A stretch of DNA of 64,000 nt from Flavobacteriaceae bacterium (GTDB lineage Bacteria; Bacteroidota; Bacteroidia; Flavobacteriales; Flavobacteriaceae), in the NCBI GenBank assembly GCA_021647885.1, contig JAKITV010000001.1, positions 1-64,000 of the forward strand, read 5' to 3'. A program made the translations under genes and the position numbers. Under the pieces are notes generated by a model, which saw only the letters and a program-made list of their open reading frames with translations, made no database searches and had not been told where the DNA came from. The stretch's first letter is position 1. The number at the start of each line of letters is the position of its first letter. Shown here in pieces: positions 35,516 to 44,892 of this stretch.

Positions 35516-37324
35516 TTAATTATCTTCTTTTTTTTCTTTTAGACGATCCTTTCTTGCTATGGTTTTTGCTTCCAGTAATTTTTTTGGAATATTTCGAGTC
35601 GCTCTGTTTTCTTTCTTTGATGGCTTATCTTCTTTTAAGGTTTTAGCTTCTTTGTCGGATGCTTTAGCTCTTTTAATTAAAGACTCATCAAAAAATTCTT
35701 TTTGCGGAATATAATCTTCCAAACCTTTAATAATAGGAAGGTTTAAAGGAGGATCGTCTTTAAATAAATCTTCAACACTCATTGGACGTTCTTCTTCACG
35801 CCAATCGAAACCGCGAAGGACTTTATTGTTCTTTGGGAATTGATCTTCAGGATAAGTATCACCATCAACTTGATTAATTTTTCTAACTTCATCAATCGTA
35901 TTATTGGTAATCCAAATTTTAATTTTTCCGGATTTAGATTTATCTATGCCTACCAATTCGTTTTTGTCATTTCTTAAATAATAGATGGATTCTGCATTTT
36001 TAATAATATCTATTGTATATAACTCATTATCCTTAAATAAACCAAATAGTTTTAACCCTTTGATTTGATTGTAGCCATCTCCAAGCGAATCTTTACTAAT
36101 AATAAATGAATTATCGAATACTTTTAAAGAGTCTAATTTTTTGGTTTCCGGATTAGAAATTAAATGTATGGTGTCTCCAGTTATTTGATTTTCAATATTC
36201 CAAAGGATAGGATTACGTTTAGTAGTGAAAGCATCACTGGAAGAAAATCGACTTATATTAATAAGTTGAGTGAGTCCAGCTTTATGATCAACATGAATGG
36301 AGTCTGCTTTACCACTTAAATCCGATTTGTACCATTTGGCATTATAAAATGCTTTAGTAATTCGATGTTCTGGTGGGCCAGTAACTCTAATGGTATCGCT
36401 ATGTATGTAAATTGAATCGTTTTCCTGAACACTTATAGCCAAGGCACGTTTGGTTATAAAAACAGAATCTTTTTCTCGAAAGACTTCAGCATAATGACCT
36501 TTTACAATAAAGTTATTTATTGTGTCCGTAACTTTTATATTGTTTGTGGCTGATGCAAAACTTCGGTTTCGGTCATAATATATGCTGTCGCCTTCAATAA
36601 TACGATCATCGTAGTCTATCCTTGATTTTTTTACAAAATAACCTACATCATTATTTGTGTCGTAAAACCCTTTTTCGCAATAAATTTTGCTGTCTTCTCC
36701 AGTTATTGTTGTTGGTCCATATAAATAAGCATGACCAGATTCAGAATAAAAATCTAACTGTTCAGAATCAATAATATAATCTGGGTTTACCAATTTTACA
36801 TTTTGTACAAATTGATATTTTTTAGTTTCCATGTAGTATCTTCCAATCTGGCTTGTAATAGTACCAGAAGTATCTTTTACGACTTTCCCTTTAGATTTGT
36901 AAAAAGCCTCTTGTTTTACACGATCAAAAAATAAAGTATCTGTTGTGATTACAGAGGAAGGGTCTGTTAACACAACATCTCCACTGGCAAACGCAAGTTT
37001 TGTTCGTGCACTATATTCCACATATTTTGAAGTCATAGTTATGGTATCACCTTGTTTAATAAGGACGTTACCATAAGCTTCAATAAAATCTTCTTTAGTA
37101 TAATGAATAGCTTGGTCACACCACATGATAACACCATCATGCGAAATTTTAACTTGGTTCATATCGTCTCTAGTTAAAATAGTGGCATCAGGATATTTAG
37201 CTTCGTCCTTATCTAAAAAGCCAGAATAATCAATTTCAATTCTTCGTCTTTCTTGTGCATACGAAAGACTTGATAGAAGTAATGTAAAAAGTATTAATGT
37301 GTATAAGGATTTATGCGGCTTCAA
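35516..37324 (-). CDS. OstA-like (LptA/LptD N-terminal-like) protein
   Basis: A 602-residue exported protein with a signal peptide (ending LSYAQ). Repeated OstA-type beta units fill residues 50-330: GVIMWCDQAIHYTKEDFIEA, YGNVLIKQGDTITMTSKYVE, KLAFASGDVVLTDP, EQLDFYSESGHAYLYGPTTI. OstA domains form the periplasmic bridge that carries lipopolysaccharide to the outer membrane (LptA, LptD). A role in LPS transport is likely. The C-terminal 80 residues are Lys/Glu-rich. It overlaps or abuts the aminotransferase downstream. The gap to purA carries short tandem repeats. Confidence 0.88.
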   Translation of the reverse strand: MKPHKSLYTLILFTLLLSSLSYAQERRRIEIDYSGFLDKDEAKYPDATILTRDDMNQVKISHDGVIMWCDQAIHYTKEDFIEAYGNVLIKQGDTITMTSKYVEYSARTKLAFASGDVVLTDPSSVITTDTLFFDRVKQEAFYKSKGKVVKDTSGTITSQIGRYYMETKKYQFVQNVKLVNPDYIIDSEQLDFYSESGHAYLYGPTTITGEDSKIYCEKGFYDTNNDVGYFVKKSRIDYDDRIIEGDSIYYDRNRSFASATNNIKVTDTINNFIVKGHYAEVFREKDSVFITKRALAISVQENDSIYIHSDTIRVTGPPEHRITKAFYNAKWYKSDLSGKADSIHVDHKAGLTQLINISRFSSSDAFTTKRNPILWNIENQITGDTIHLISNPETKKLDSLKVFDNSFIISKDSLGDGYNQIKGLKLFGLFKDNELYTIDIIKNAESIYYLRNDKNELVGIDKSKSGKIKIWITNNTIDEVRKINQVDGDTYPEDQFPKNNKVLRGFDWREEERPMSVEDLFKDDPPLNLPIIKGLEDYIPQKEFFDESLIKRAKASDKEAKTLKEDKPSKKENRATRNIPKKLLEAKTIARKDRLKEKKEDN

Positions 37325-37403
37325 GTGTAAAATATTTCTGGTAAAAATAACTATTATATTATTCTTTTATTGCGAGTTATAAAATATTTAAGATTTATTA
37401 ATC

Positions 37404-37583
37404 AGTACTTAAAGTGTGCTAAAGTTACAAGTACTTAAAGTTATTCAATCACTGAAAAATTTGATATATTAACAGCAGATAGATTAGTTTTAAAGAAAAA
37501 CACCTTAATAATTTCTAAAAGTCAATTTTAGCTAAAAAAAGCACTCACTTTAGGCACTCTAAATACTTTTAACTTTAGGCACT
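37404..37583. repeat. Short tandem and inverted repeats between purA and the OstA-like gene
   Basis: AGTACTTAAAGT occurs twice (37404-37415 and 37430-37441, period 26). ACTTTAGGCACT occurs twice (37547-37558 and 37572-37583, period 25). The two pairs are roughly inverted to each other through GTGCTAAAGT (37415-37424). They fill most of the 270-base gap, in which no gene was found. Confidence 0.7.
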
Positions 37584-37594
37584 AAAAATAAAAT

Positions 37595-38866
37595 CTATCT
37601 AAAAATAGTTTGCTTCCTATCTGGACCAACAGATACAATTTTAATAGGAATGTCTAGTTCCTCTTCTAAAAAAGCGATATAATCGTTTAATTCTTTTGGG
37701 AGTTGAGAAGCGTCATCCATTGTTGTTAAATCTTCACTCCAGCCTTTAAACTCGGTATATATTGGTGTTACATTTTCGGCTTCAATATTATAAGGTAAAT
37801 GTGTAATAACCTTACCTTTATAGTTATATGCTGTACATACTTTTAAGGTTTTAAAACCAGAAAGCACATCGCCTTTCATCATCATTAGTTGTGTTACACC
37901 ATTTATTTGACAAGCATATCTTAAGGCTACAAGATCTAACCAACCACAACGACGGCTTCTTCCTGTTGTTGCTCCAAATTCTTGTCCAACACGTCCCATA
38001 GTTTCGCCATCTTCATCAAACAATTCGGTTGGAAAAGGCCCAGAACCAACTCTTGTGGTGTAGGCTTTAAAAATGCCAAAGACATCACCAATTTTATTTG
38101 GAGCTACACCTAAACCTGTGCAAGCACCTGCAGCAGTAGTATTGGATGAGGTTACAAATGGATAGGTTCCAAAATCGATATCCAGTAATGAGCCTTGAGC
38201 GCCTTCAGCTAAAATAGATTTTCCTTCTTTTAAGGATTGATGGATATATTCTTCGGAGTCTATAAAGGTTAGCGCTTTTAAAGTTTCGATAGCTTTAAAA
38301 AATTCGGTTTCTAACTCATCAAGATTATATTGTAAATCAACTTTATAGAAAGCTATCATACGTTCATGCTTATTCGCTAATGCACGATATTTTTCTTTCC
38401 AATTAGTTAATTCTAAATCACCAATTCTAATGCCGTTACGTCCAGTTTTGTCCATGTATGTTGGGCCAATACCTTTTAATGTAGAACCAATTTTTGCTTT
38501 TCCTTTTGCAATTTCGCTTGCTGCATCAAGTAGTCTATGTGTAGGTAAAATAAGATGTGCTTTACGCGAAAGACGTAGTGACTTTGTATAGTCTAAATTT
38601 TGGTCGTCTAGTTTTTCTAATTCATTTTTAAAAATCACAGGATCTATAACTACTCCATTACCTACTAAATTTATGGCATCATCATGAAATATTCCTGACG
38701 GAATAGTATGTAAAACATGTTTCATGCCATTAAAAACAAGTGTGTGTCCGGCATTTGGACCACCTTGAAAACGTGCAATGATATTATAGTTAGGGGTTAG
38801 TACATCAACAATTTTTCCTTTGCCTTCGTCTCCCCATTGTAACCCAAGTAGTAAATCTACTGCCAT
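37595..38866 (-). CDS. purA: Adenylosuccinate synthase
   Basis: PurA joins aspartate to IMP with GTP, the first step from IMP to AMP. The 423-residue protein begins VDLLLGLQWGDEGKGKIVDV with the GTP P-loop and catalytic Asp, followed by RFQGGPNAGHTLV with the catalytic His. Further conserved parts are GSTLKGIGPTYMDKTGRNGI, LAEGAQGSLLDIDFGTYPFV and TTGRSRRCGWLDLV. Standard length. It lies directly behind the Fur-like gene (gap 7 bases), so the relA/spoT, fur-like and purA genes probably form one unit. Confidence 0.98.
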   Translation of the reverse strand: MAVDLLLGLQWGDEGKGKIVDVLTPNYNIIARFQGGPNAGHTLVFNGMKHVLHTIPSGIFHDDAINLVGNGVVIDPVIFKNELEKLDDQNLDYTKSLRLSRKAHLILPTHRLLDAASEIAKGKAKIGSTLKGIGPTYMDKTGRNGIRIGDLELTNWKEKYRALANKHERMIAFYKVDLQYNLDELETEFFKAIETLKALTFIDSEEYIHQSLKEGKSILAEGAQGSLLDIDFGTYPFVTSSNTTAAGACTGLGVAPNKIGDVFGIFKAYTTRVGSGPFPTELFDEDGETMGRVGQEFGATTGRSRRCGWLDLVALRYACQINGVTQLMMMKGDVLSGFKTLKVCTAYNYKGKVITHLPYNIEAENVTPIYTEFKGWSEDLTTMDDASQLPKELNDYIAFLEEELDIPIKIVSVGPDRKQTIFR

Positions 38867-38873
38867 TATGTAA

Positions 38874-39329
38874 TTAGTTATTTGGTTGTTTTTTGGTCCC
38901 GTAAAAGTAGAGTGAGTGGTTATGAATATCTATATCAAAAACTTCTTCAATGGTTTTTTTAATAGAATGAATCCTAGGATCGCAAAACTCGATAACTTCA
39001 CCAGTATCTGTAAGAATTACATGGTCGTGTTGTTTATCGAAATAAGATTTTTCGTAATGTGCTTGATTTTGCCCAAACTGATGCTTTCTTACCAAAGAGC
39101 AGTCTAGTAATAATTCAATAGTATTGTAAAGTGTTGCACGAGATACACGATACTTTTTATTCTTCATATTTATGTATAAAGATTCTATATCGAAATGATT
39201 TTTACAAGCATATATTTCTTGAAGAATAGCATAGCGTTCAGGAGTTTTTCTGTGACTATTATCCTCTAAAAATTTAGTAAAGACATTCTTTACAATTTCT
39301 TGATTTTTATTTTCCTTTTTAACACTCAT
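38874..39329 (-). CDS. Fur-family transcriptional regulator
   Basis: A 151-residue metal- or peroxide-responsive repressor of the Fur family. The winged-helix part has [20 protein letters not shown] and [20 protein letters not shown]. The dimerisation part has the metal-site text [20 protein letters not shown] and a late His-rich stretch ([13 protein letters not shown]). The classic CxxC structural zinc pairs are missing, which occurs in several subfamilies, so whether it senses iron, zinc or peroxide cannot be told. The start at MSVKKE was chosen over a Met four codons upstream. It lies between relA/spoT and purA. Confidence 0.9.
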   Translation of the reverse strand: MSVKKENKNQEIVKNVFTKFLEDNSHRKTPERYAILQEIYACKNHFDIESLYINMKNKKYRVSRATLYNTIELLLDCSLVRKHQFGQNQAHYEKSYFDKQHDHVILTDTGEVIEFCDPRIHSIKKTIEEVFDIDIHNHSLYFYGTKKQPNN

Positions 39330-39355
39330 AATTCTACACAAATTTAAACTAATTT

Positions 39356-41566
39356 TTAAACTCTGTGTACTTTTTCTATGCCATTAATTTTTTTGATTCT
39401 ATCCATTAGTTTTTTAACCAAATTGTTGTTTTTTACCACTACAGTTACTTTTCCTGTAAATAAGCCATGATTAGTTTCAAAACGGATGTTTTTTATATTA
39501 ACATGCATGTTTCCAGAAATGACTTTTGTTATTTCACTTACTAAACCCATGTTGTCTATTCCAGTCATTTGTATGCTTGCTGTAAATTCTTGTTGGGACG
39601 AATCTATCCATTTTGCCAGCATTATACGATAGGCATAATTGGATTGTAAGCTTAAAGCGTTAGGACAGTTTTTTTTATGGATCTTAATTCCGTCATTAAT
39701 AGTTAGAAACCCGAAAACTGAATCTCCAGGAATTGGATTGCAACAATTAGATAATTTATAATCCAGTCTTTCTTCTTCTTTGCCAAACACAAGCATATCA
39801 AATTTAGAAGTAATTTCGTCTTTTTCTAAATCAGAAATTTTGGTTGGTTTCCGAATCTTACTTTTAATATAACTCACAAAAACATTACTACGAGAGCTCG
39901 CAAAAGCCTTAAGCATTTTGTTGTCTATTGAGCTTATTCCTACACGATAAAATAAGTCTAGGCTTGTTTTTAGTTTAAAATAATTTACAAGTTCGTTTAT
40001 GGATTTTTCGTTAAGAGAAATTTTAAGTTGCTTTAGTTTACGTCTTAAAATCTCTTTACCTTCTTTAGCAATTTCTTTTGTTTCTTCTTTTAATGAAGAT
40101 TTTATTTTACTTCTAGCTCTAGATGTTGTTGCATAATCTAACCAGTTAGAGTTTGGTTTGGCTTTATCGGAAGTTAAAATATCTACCTGATCTCCACTTT
40201 CCAATGTATGACTTAAAGGCACCAATTTACCGTTTACTTTTGCGCCACGAGTTTTCATACCAACTTCGGTATGGATACTAAACGCAAAATCTAAAGGAGT
40301 GGCTCCTTTGGGTAGAGATTTTAAGTCTCCTTTAGGAGTAAACACAAAAATTTCTTTCGAGTATAAATTGAGTTTAAACTCTTCAACAAAATCCACAGCA
40401 TTTGTTTCAGGATTTTCTAGAGCTTCTTGTAGTTTATTAATCCATTCATCAAGTGTATCGTCTTTATTAGTTTTACCTTGCTTGTATTTGTAATGAGCTG
40501 CATATCCTTTTTCTGCAATTTCATTCATCCGTTCGCTACGAATTTGCACCTCTACCCAACGCCCTTTTGGGCCCATTACAGTAATGTGCAATGCCTCGTA
40601 ACCTGTAGATTTTGGAGAAGAAATCCAATCTCGTAATCTTATTGGGTTTGGTCTAAAATGATCGGTTACAATAGAATAAATTTTCCAAGCAATAAACTTT
40701 TCATTTTCAATATCACATTTATAAATAATTCTAACGGCAAACTTATCATACACTTCATCAAATGAAACGCCTTGTTTTACCATTTTACGACGAATAGAGT
40801 AAATAGATTTTGGTCTTCCTTTTATTTCGTAATCTAGCTTTTCTTTATTAAGTGATGACTTAAGAATTTTATTAATTTCTTTTATATAAGCGTCTTGTTG
40901 TTCTTTACTGTCTTTTATTTTGGTAAAAATGTCATCATATACTTCAGGTTCGGTGTATTTTAAACCATAATCTTCAAGTTCGGTTTTAATATTATAAAGC
41001 CCTATGCGATGTGCTAAAGGTGCATAAATGTATAAAGTTTCAGATGCAATCTTAACCTGTTTGTCTGGTCTCATAGATTCCATAGTTTGCATATTATGAA
41101 GTCTATCGGCAATTTTAATGATGATTACACGCACATCATCATTTAGTGTTAGTAGCATTTTACGGAAGTTTTCTGCTTGCATGGAAACATCCATATCTTT
41201 ATTAAGCGAAGATATTTTGGTTAAACCATCCACAATTCGTGCTACTGCTTCTCCAAAGAGTTGCTGTATATCGTCTATTGTATAATTGGGATTATCTTCT
41301 ACAACATCGTGAAGTAGAGCTGCTGCAATAGAAGTAGCATCCATACCAATCTCTTGTGCTACAATTTTTGCAACAGCAATAGGATGAAAGATATAGGCTT
41401 CGCCAGATTTTCTTCGTTGTTCTTTATGCGCATCTACAGCAACATCAAAAGCACTTCTAATTAGTTTTTTGTCTTTCGCAGAAAGGGTTAAGTAACTAAC
41501 CTTTAATAGCTCTTTGTACTGTTTTGCAATAGCAGCATTTTCTTTATCTATCTCAACATCTGTCAT
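39356..41566 (-). CDS. Bifunctional (p)ppGpp synthetase/hydrolase, RelA/SpoT family
   Basis: This enzyme makes and degrades the alarmone (p)ppGpp in the stringent response. The 736-residue protein has all four parts in order. The HD hydrolase domain shows [14 protein letters not shown] and [11 protein letters not shown]. The synthetase domain shows [13 protein letters not shown] and [18 protein letters not shown] domain has [20 protein letters not shown]. The C-terminal ACT domain has [19 protein letters not shown]. Both catalytic centres look complete, so it is probably the bifunctional Rel/SpoT type. It is the first gene of the minus-strand block ending with purA. Cassette 3 lies directly upstream. 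Confidence 0.96.
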   Translation of the reverse strand: MTDVEIDKENAAIAKQYKELLKVSYLTLSAKDKKLIRSAFDVAVDAHKEQRRKSGEAYIFHPIAVAKIVAQEIGMDATSIAAALLHDVVEDNPNYTIDDIQQLFGEAVARIVDGLTKISSLNKDMDVSMQAENFRKMLLTLNDDVRVIIIKIADRLHNMQTMESMRPDKQVKIASETLYIYAPLAHRIGLYNIKTELEDYGLKYTEPEVYDDIFTKIKDSKEQQDAYIKEINKILKSSLNKEKLDYEIKGRPKSIYSIRRKMVKQGVSFDEVYDKFAVRIIYKCDIENEKFIAWKIYSIVTDHFRPNPIRLRDWISSPKSTGYEALHITVMGPKGRWVEVQIRSERMNEIAEKGYAAHYKYKQGKTNKDDTLDEWINKLQEALENPETNAVDFVEEFKLNLYSKEIFVFTPKGDLKSLPKGATPLDFAFSIHTEVGMKTRGAKVNGKLVPLSHTLESGDQVDILTSDKAKPNSNWLDYATTSRARSKIKSSLKEETKEIAKEGKEILRRKLKQLKISLNEKSINELVNYFKLKTSLDLFYRVGISSIDNKMLKAFASSRSNVFVSYIKSKIRKPTKISDLEKDEITSKFDMLVFGKEEERLDYKLSNCCNPIPGDSVFGFLTINDGIKIHKKNCPNALSLQSNYAYRIMLAKWIDSSQQEFTASIQMTGIDNMGLVSEITKVISGNMHVNIKNIRFETNHGLFTGKVTVVVKNNNLVKKLMDRIKKINGIEKVHRV

Positions 41567-41636
41567 AAAACTAAAGTAGTGTAAAGAATTTTAATGGGCA
41601 ATAGTTTTGTTTGTGAATTTGAAATTAAAGGAATAA

Positions 41637-41792
41637 GATTTTTGTTGAGGTTCGTTTAACGGTTTTGTGTATGATTTCGTTGTGTATGCAAGCTCTAAAA
41701 TAGCAAATAATAACGAAGTAGAAAATCCGAGAGGATTTTCAGAAGTAGGCGAGAAGAAGCAATTACTTATAGCCGTCCTAAGTTTGCTTTCG
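41637..41792 (-). repeat. Downstream palindromic element of cassette 3
   Basis: Plus strand: GATTTTTGTTGAGG, TCGTTTAACGG, TGTGTATGATTTCGTTGTGT, then a perfect hairpin GAAAATCC (41721-41728) GAGA GGATTTTC (41733-41740). Clearly related to 402-506. A short ORF across it is a chance reading. Confidence 0.75.
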
Positions 41793-42557
41793 TTATTTTG
41801 TTTCATCCTCGATTAGTTTAATCAACTCTTTTGTTTGAATAATCATTTGAGAATATTTTTCAATCAAAATGTTGGTATTAAAATCTGAAAGTGAAAGTCC
41901 ATTTCTATAAAGTTTACTTTTTTTAAGAGATTCAAAATCATTCCTTTCAATTTTAATATCTGATTTGTTTTGACCTTTAGATAGTTGCTCTTCAAAATTC
42001 TCAATTGATGACTTAAAGTCTACAGAATTGAAAAAAACTTCATAAAGATAACGTTCGTAGTCTTGCTGCATTTCTGCTTCAACAAAGGCGATACTTTTAT
42101 AACTAGTTTGCATATTCTGAAGCTTGTACTTTATTTCTATGTTAGAAATTAATGACAAATTTCCTGCGTTTAAAAGTTCATCATAAGTATTGTTATTTTG
42201 AATGAAAGGATACCATTCAAGAACATTAAGATTGTGATAGTTGAATTTATTTAAATCTACAAGACTATCCATTTCAAAATATTTTAAAACAAATTCAGTG
42301 GATCTTAATTCGTCAGTTCTTATACTAATAAAATCATCAAGAGCTTTTAAATTTTGAATTTGATCAATTCTAATATTGATTAAATATATTATCTCTTTAT
42401 CCCTTGTTTTTTTCTTTTCATTTAAATTGTTAATCTGTAGTGCAATTAAAATTCCAATAACAACAAGAATGATTTCTCCAAGTGCATATTTAAAATACTT
42501 TCCAGTTTTTCCTTGTGAAAGCAAATTTCGTCTAATTTTTCTAAAGAATTTTATCAT
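41793..42557 (-). CDS. DUF6090 family protein
   Basis: A 254-residue protein with the typical start of this flavobacterial family: FFRKIRRNLLSQGKTGKYFK, then one transmembrane helix (IILVVIGILIALQINNLNE). The remainder, residues 48-254, is a mostly helical soluble domain with conserved NTYDELLNAGNLSLISN. The N-terminus should be cytoplasmic and the domain periplasmic. Function is unknown. The family is often present in several copies per genome in variable positions, which fits its place as cargo of cassette 3. Confidence 0.88.
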   Translation of the reverse strand: MIKFFRKIRRNLLSQGKTGKYFKYALGEIILVVIGILIALQINNLNEKKKTRDKEIIYLINIRIDQIQNLKALDDFISIRTDELRSTEFVLKYFEMDSLVDLNKFNYHNLNVLEWYPFIQNNNTYDELLNAGNLSLISNIEIKYKLQNMQTSYKSIAFVEAEMQQDYERYLYEVFFNSVDFKSSIENFEEQLSKGQNKSDIKIERNDFESLKKSKLYRNGLSLSDFNTNILIEKYSQMIIQTKELIKLIEDETK

Positions 42558-42627
42558 TGGTTAATGGTTTGTCATAATGAAGCACAATATTAAGCTAATC
42601 AGAGTTTTAATTATTATAAGTGTCTGT

Positions 42628-42662
42628 TAAACGAATTTCGACTATTTTTTCGACAAAGTCAA
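42628..42662 (-). promoter_or_regulatory. Promoter of cassette 3
   Basis: On the minus strand TTG (42662-42660), 20 bases, GAAATTCG (42639-42632), TTTA. The -33 part TTGACTTTGT is identical to that of cassette 1 over ten bases. The -7 box lacks the leading T. Confidence 0.55.
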
Positions 42663-42675
42663 GCTTCTAAATATG

Positions 42676-43908
42676 TTATAATTTCAAATTCCTAATGCGT
42701 TCCAATAGTGTTGGATGCGAATAATGCATAAACACATAAGCAGGATGTGGTGTTAAATTGCTTAAACTATTTTTGGAGAGTTTTTTTAACGATGTAATTA
42801 AAGGTTCGGCTTTATAGGTTTGTTTGGCATAATCATCGGCTTGATATTCAAACTTGCGAGAGAAATGATTCATAATTAAACCTGTAATTTCACTTATTGG
42901 ACTATACAGCATTCCAAAAGCAATTAAACCAATATGAAAACTTGGAATGGCTACACCTAAAGCATTTGAGAGTAATGGGTTTGAAATAAAGATAGATAAG
43001 ATGTATAACGTTAATCCTGTTAGTAAAATTGAAGATATTAAGTTAAAAATAATATGCTTTTTCTTATAGTGTCCAACTTCGTGAGCTAAAACAGCTACGA
43101 TTTCTTCGTCTTCTAAATCGTTAATTAAAGTATCATAAAGCGTAACACGTTTTTCGCTTCCAAATCCAGAAAAATAGGCATTGGCTTTGGTGCTGCGTTT
43201 AGAACCATCAATCACAAATATTTTATCGAGTTTAAAACCAACAGATTTGGCATAGTCTGAAATTTTATTTCGCAATTCGCCTTCTTCCAAAGGTGTTTGT
43301 TTGTTAAATAATGGCACTATTAAACGAGAGTAAAACATATTCATAAAAAGCGTAAATGCAGCAACTGTTACCCAAGCATAGAGCCAAAACAGGTTTCCAG
43401 TAAACTCATAAAACCAAACAATGAGTGCTAAAATTCCGCCACCAATAATTGCCATCATGAGCAATCCTTTAATTTTATCTAAAACAAAAGTCTTTTTTGT
43501 GCTTTTATTAAATCCGAATTTTTCTTCAATCACAAAGGTTTTATAATACGCAAAAGGCGTTGTAATTATGTCGCTTCCTAGCATAATAATTCCAAAGAAA
43601 ATTAAGGCTATTATGATGTTGTTGTCGCTATAGCTTCTTGCGATATTATCTACAAATTCAAAACCGTCAAAAAAGAAAAAGGCTAAAGTTAATACTAAAG
43701 AAAACAGCGATGTATAGTTAGAGAATTTGTAATTTGTCTTTTTATATGCTTGTGATTTTTTATATTCATCTTCATCGTAAACATCTTGCAATTCTGGTGG
43801 TAATGCATCATTAAAATGTTTGGCATTTAATGTGTCTAGAATTTTATCAATGATGAAGTTGATGATTAAAATGGCAATGATTATGTAGAATAAACTTGTT
43901 GCACTCAT
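42676..43908 (-). CDS. M48 family membrane metallopeptidase (Ste24/CAAX protease type)
   Basis: A 410-residue integral membrane zinc protease. Membrane helices lie before and after the active-site helix VAVLAHEVGHYKKKH (HExxH). The third ligand Glu is expected in SRKFEYQADDYA. KRSTKANAYFSGFGSEKRV is the typical preceding stretch. M48A enzymes of this kind degrade membrane or misfolded envelope proteins; their CAAX role is eukaryotic. It is followed on the same strand by the SpoU-type methyltransferase convergent with nothing in between but AT-rich repeats upstream. The family assignment is firm, the substrate is not known. Confidence 0.93.
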   Translation of the reverse strand: MSATSLFYIIIAILIINFIIDKILDTLNAKHFNDALPPELQDVYDEDEYKKSQAYKKTNYKFSNYTSLFSLVLTLAFFFFDGFEFVDNIARSYSDNNIIIALIFFGIIMLGSDIITTPFAYYKTFVIEEKFGFNKSTKKTFVLDKIKGLLMMAIIGGGILALIVWFYEFTGNLFWLYAWVTVAAFTLFMNMFYSRLIVPLFNKQTPLEEGELRNKISDYAKSVGFKLDKIFVIDGSKRSTKANAYFSGFGSEKRVTLYDTLINDLEDEEIVAVLAHEVGHYKKKHIIFNLISSILLTGLTLYILSIFISNPLLSNALGVAIPSFHIGLIAFGMLYSPISEITGLIMNHFSRKFEYQADDYAKQTYKAEPLITSLKKLSKNSLSNLTPHPAYVFMHYSHPTLLERIRNLKL

Positions 43909-43987
43909 AATTTTGAAATTCCAATATTAAAAATTCCAAATTCCAAACACGTTCATTTGGAATTTAGATTTTGGTTTTTGTTTATTG

Positions 43988-44010
43988 CGAAATTTTCAGA
44001 GAAAATTTCG
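43988..44010 (-). repeat. Perfect hairpin across the methyltransferase stop
   Basis: CGAAATTTTC (43988-43997) and GAAAATTTCG (44001-44010) form a perfect 10-bp stem with a three-base loop. The gene's stop codon (43996-43998) lies inside it. No T-tract follows on the minus strand. Confidence 0.6.
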
Positions 44011-44793
44011 TTGTCTTTTAGCTTCAAAAATAAGAATTCCTGCAGCAACCGAAACATTCATGGAGTCTATTTCGCCTTGCATTGGTATAATTATATTTTG
44101 AGTTGCGTTTTGCAACCAATCATCACTTAATCCTGTAGCTTCTGTACCAACAACAATTGCTGTTGGTTTTGTGTAATCTTGAGTATAATACTCTACTGAA
44201 GCCTGTAAAGAAGCACAAAAGATATTAATGTTGTTCTCTTTTAAAAATGAAATGATTTCCAGAGTGCTTCCTGTAGCTATTTGATTGGTAAAAATACAGC
44301 CAACACTTGATCGAATAATATTAGGATTGTACAAATCGGTTTTTGGATTAGCAATAATTACAGCATCTACATTAGCAGCATCAGCAGTACGCAAAAGCGC
44401 ACCAATATTTCCTGGTTTTTCGGGAGCTTCGGCAATGAGAATTAAAGGATTTTTTGTTTTGAAAGAAATAGTTGCAATCGATAAATCTTTAGTTTTTGCA
44501 ACCGCAATAATACCTTCGGTGGTTTCACGATAGGCTAGTTTTTGGTAGACTTCTTTGGAAACTTCTATAGTGTTGAGTTGTTTATTTGTTAAGTTGTTGA
44601 TTTGTTCTTCTGAAAATATTTCGGGATAAAATAAAATGGTTTCAATATAGTAATCTCCTTTTAAAGCCAAGGTAATTTCACGTTCACCTTCAATTAAAAA
44701 TAAGCTAGATTTTTTTCGTCCTCTAGATTTTTCTTTAAGCTGTACTAACTGCTTAATTAAGGAATTTTGAATACTACTGATTTGCTTTGCCAT
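43996..44793 (-). CDS. SpoU/TrmH-type RNA 2'-O-methyltransferase
   Basis: A 265-residue SPOUT methyltransferase using S-adenosylmethionine. An N-terminal RNA-binding substrate domain (GRKKSSLFLIEGEREITLAL) is followed by the knotted catalytic domain with motifs LILIAEAPEKPGNIGALLRTA, NPNIIRSSVGCIF, VVGTEATGLSDDW and IPMQGEIDSMNVSVAAGIL. It probably modifies 23S rRNA or tRNA; the target base cannot be told. The ATG was chosen over a TTG four codons earlier because the latter overlaps the likely transcription start. Confidence 0.93.
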   Translation of the reverse strand: MAKQISSIQNSLIKQLVQLKEKSRGRKKSSLFLIEGEREITLALKGDYYIETILFYPEIFSEEQINNLTNKQLNTIEVSKEVYQKLAYRETTEGIIAVAKTKDLSIATISFKTKNPLILIAEAPEKPGNIGALLRTADAANVDAVIIANPKTDLYNPNIIRSSVGCIFTNQIATGSTLEIISFLKENNINIFCASLQASVEYYTQDYTKPTAIVVGTEATGLSDDWLQNATQNIIIPMQGEIDSMNVSVAAGILIFEAKRQRNFL

Positions 44794-44802
44794 AGTCGAC
44801 AG

Positions 44803-44834
44803 CAAAAATATGAATTATATAATGATTCTATCAA
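44803..44834 (-). promoter_or_regulatory. Promoter of the SpoU-type methyltransferase
   Basis: On the minus strand TTG (44834-44832), 21 bases, TATTTTTG (44810-44803). Both boxes fit the Bacteroidota pattern. Transcription would start only a few bases before the ATG at 44793. Confidence 0.55.
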
Positions 44835-44837
44835 ACC

Positions 44838-44868
44838 AAAAAAAGCGAGACAATTGTCTCGCTTTTTT
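44838..44868 (-). terminator. Terminator of the amidohydrolase operon
   Basis: A perfect 18-base palindrome GCGAGACAATTGTCTCGC (44845-44862) flanked by A-run and T-run. Symmetric, so it works in both directions in principle. It ends the minus-strand pair of amidohydrolase-like genes and lies next to the methyltransferase promoter. Confidence 0.92.
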
Positions 44869-44892
44869 GTTTCATCGAAATAACAAAAAATG

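Larger units (their letters stand above)
41637..42662 (-). mobile_element. Putative gene cassette 3 (DUF6090 cargo)
   Basis: Same architecture as cassettes 1 and 2: promoter with TTG, 20 bases, GAAATTCG, TTTA, then a leader with AATTAAAACTC at the conserved 15-base spacing, one gene, and a downstream palindromic element ending TCGTTTA. Outer inverted copies are at 41652-41658 and 42628-42634. No matched inner 9-base word was found here, so the inner boundary may be altered. Mobility is inferred. Confidence 0.45.

Noticed and set aside
37404-37583. CRISPR-like array
   Set aside because: Only two copies of each 12-base repeat, too short and without uniform spacers; no cas genes in the window.
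41591-41806. A 71-codon open frame on the minus strand across the downstream element of cassette 3
   Set aside because: It reads through the palindromic repeat and overlaps the end of the DUF6090 gene. Its composition is that of translated repeat DNA, and no protein family is suggested.
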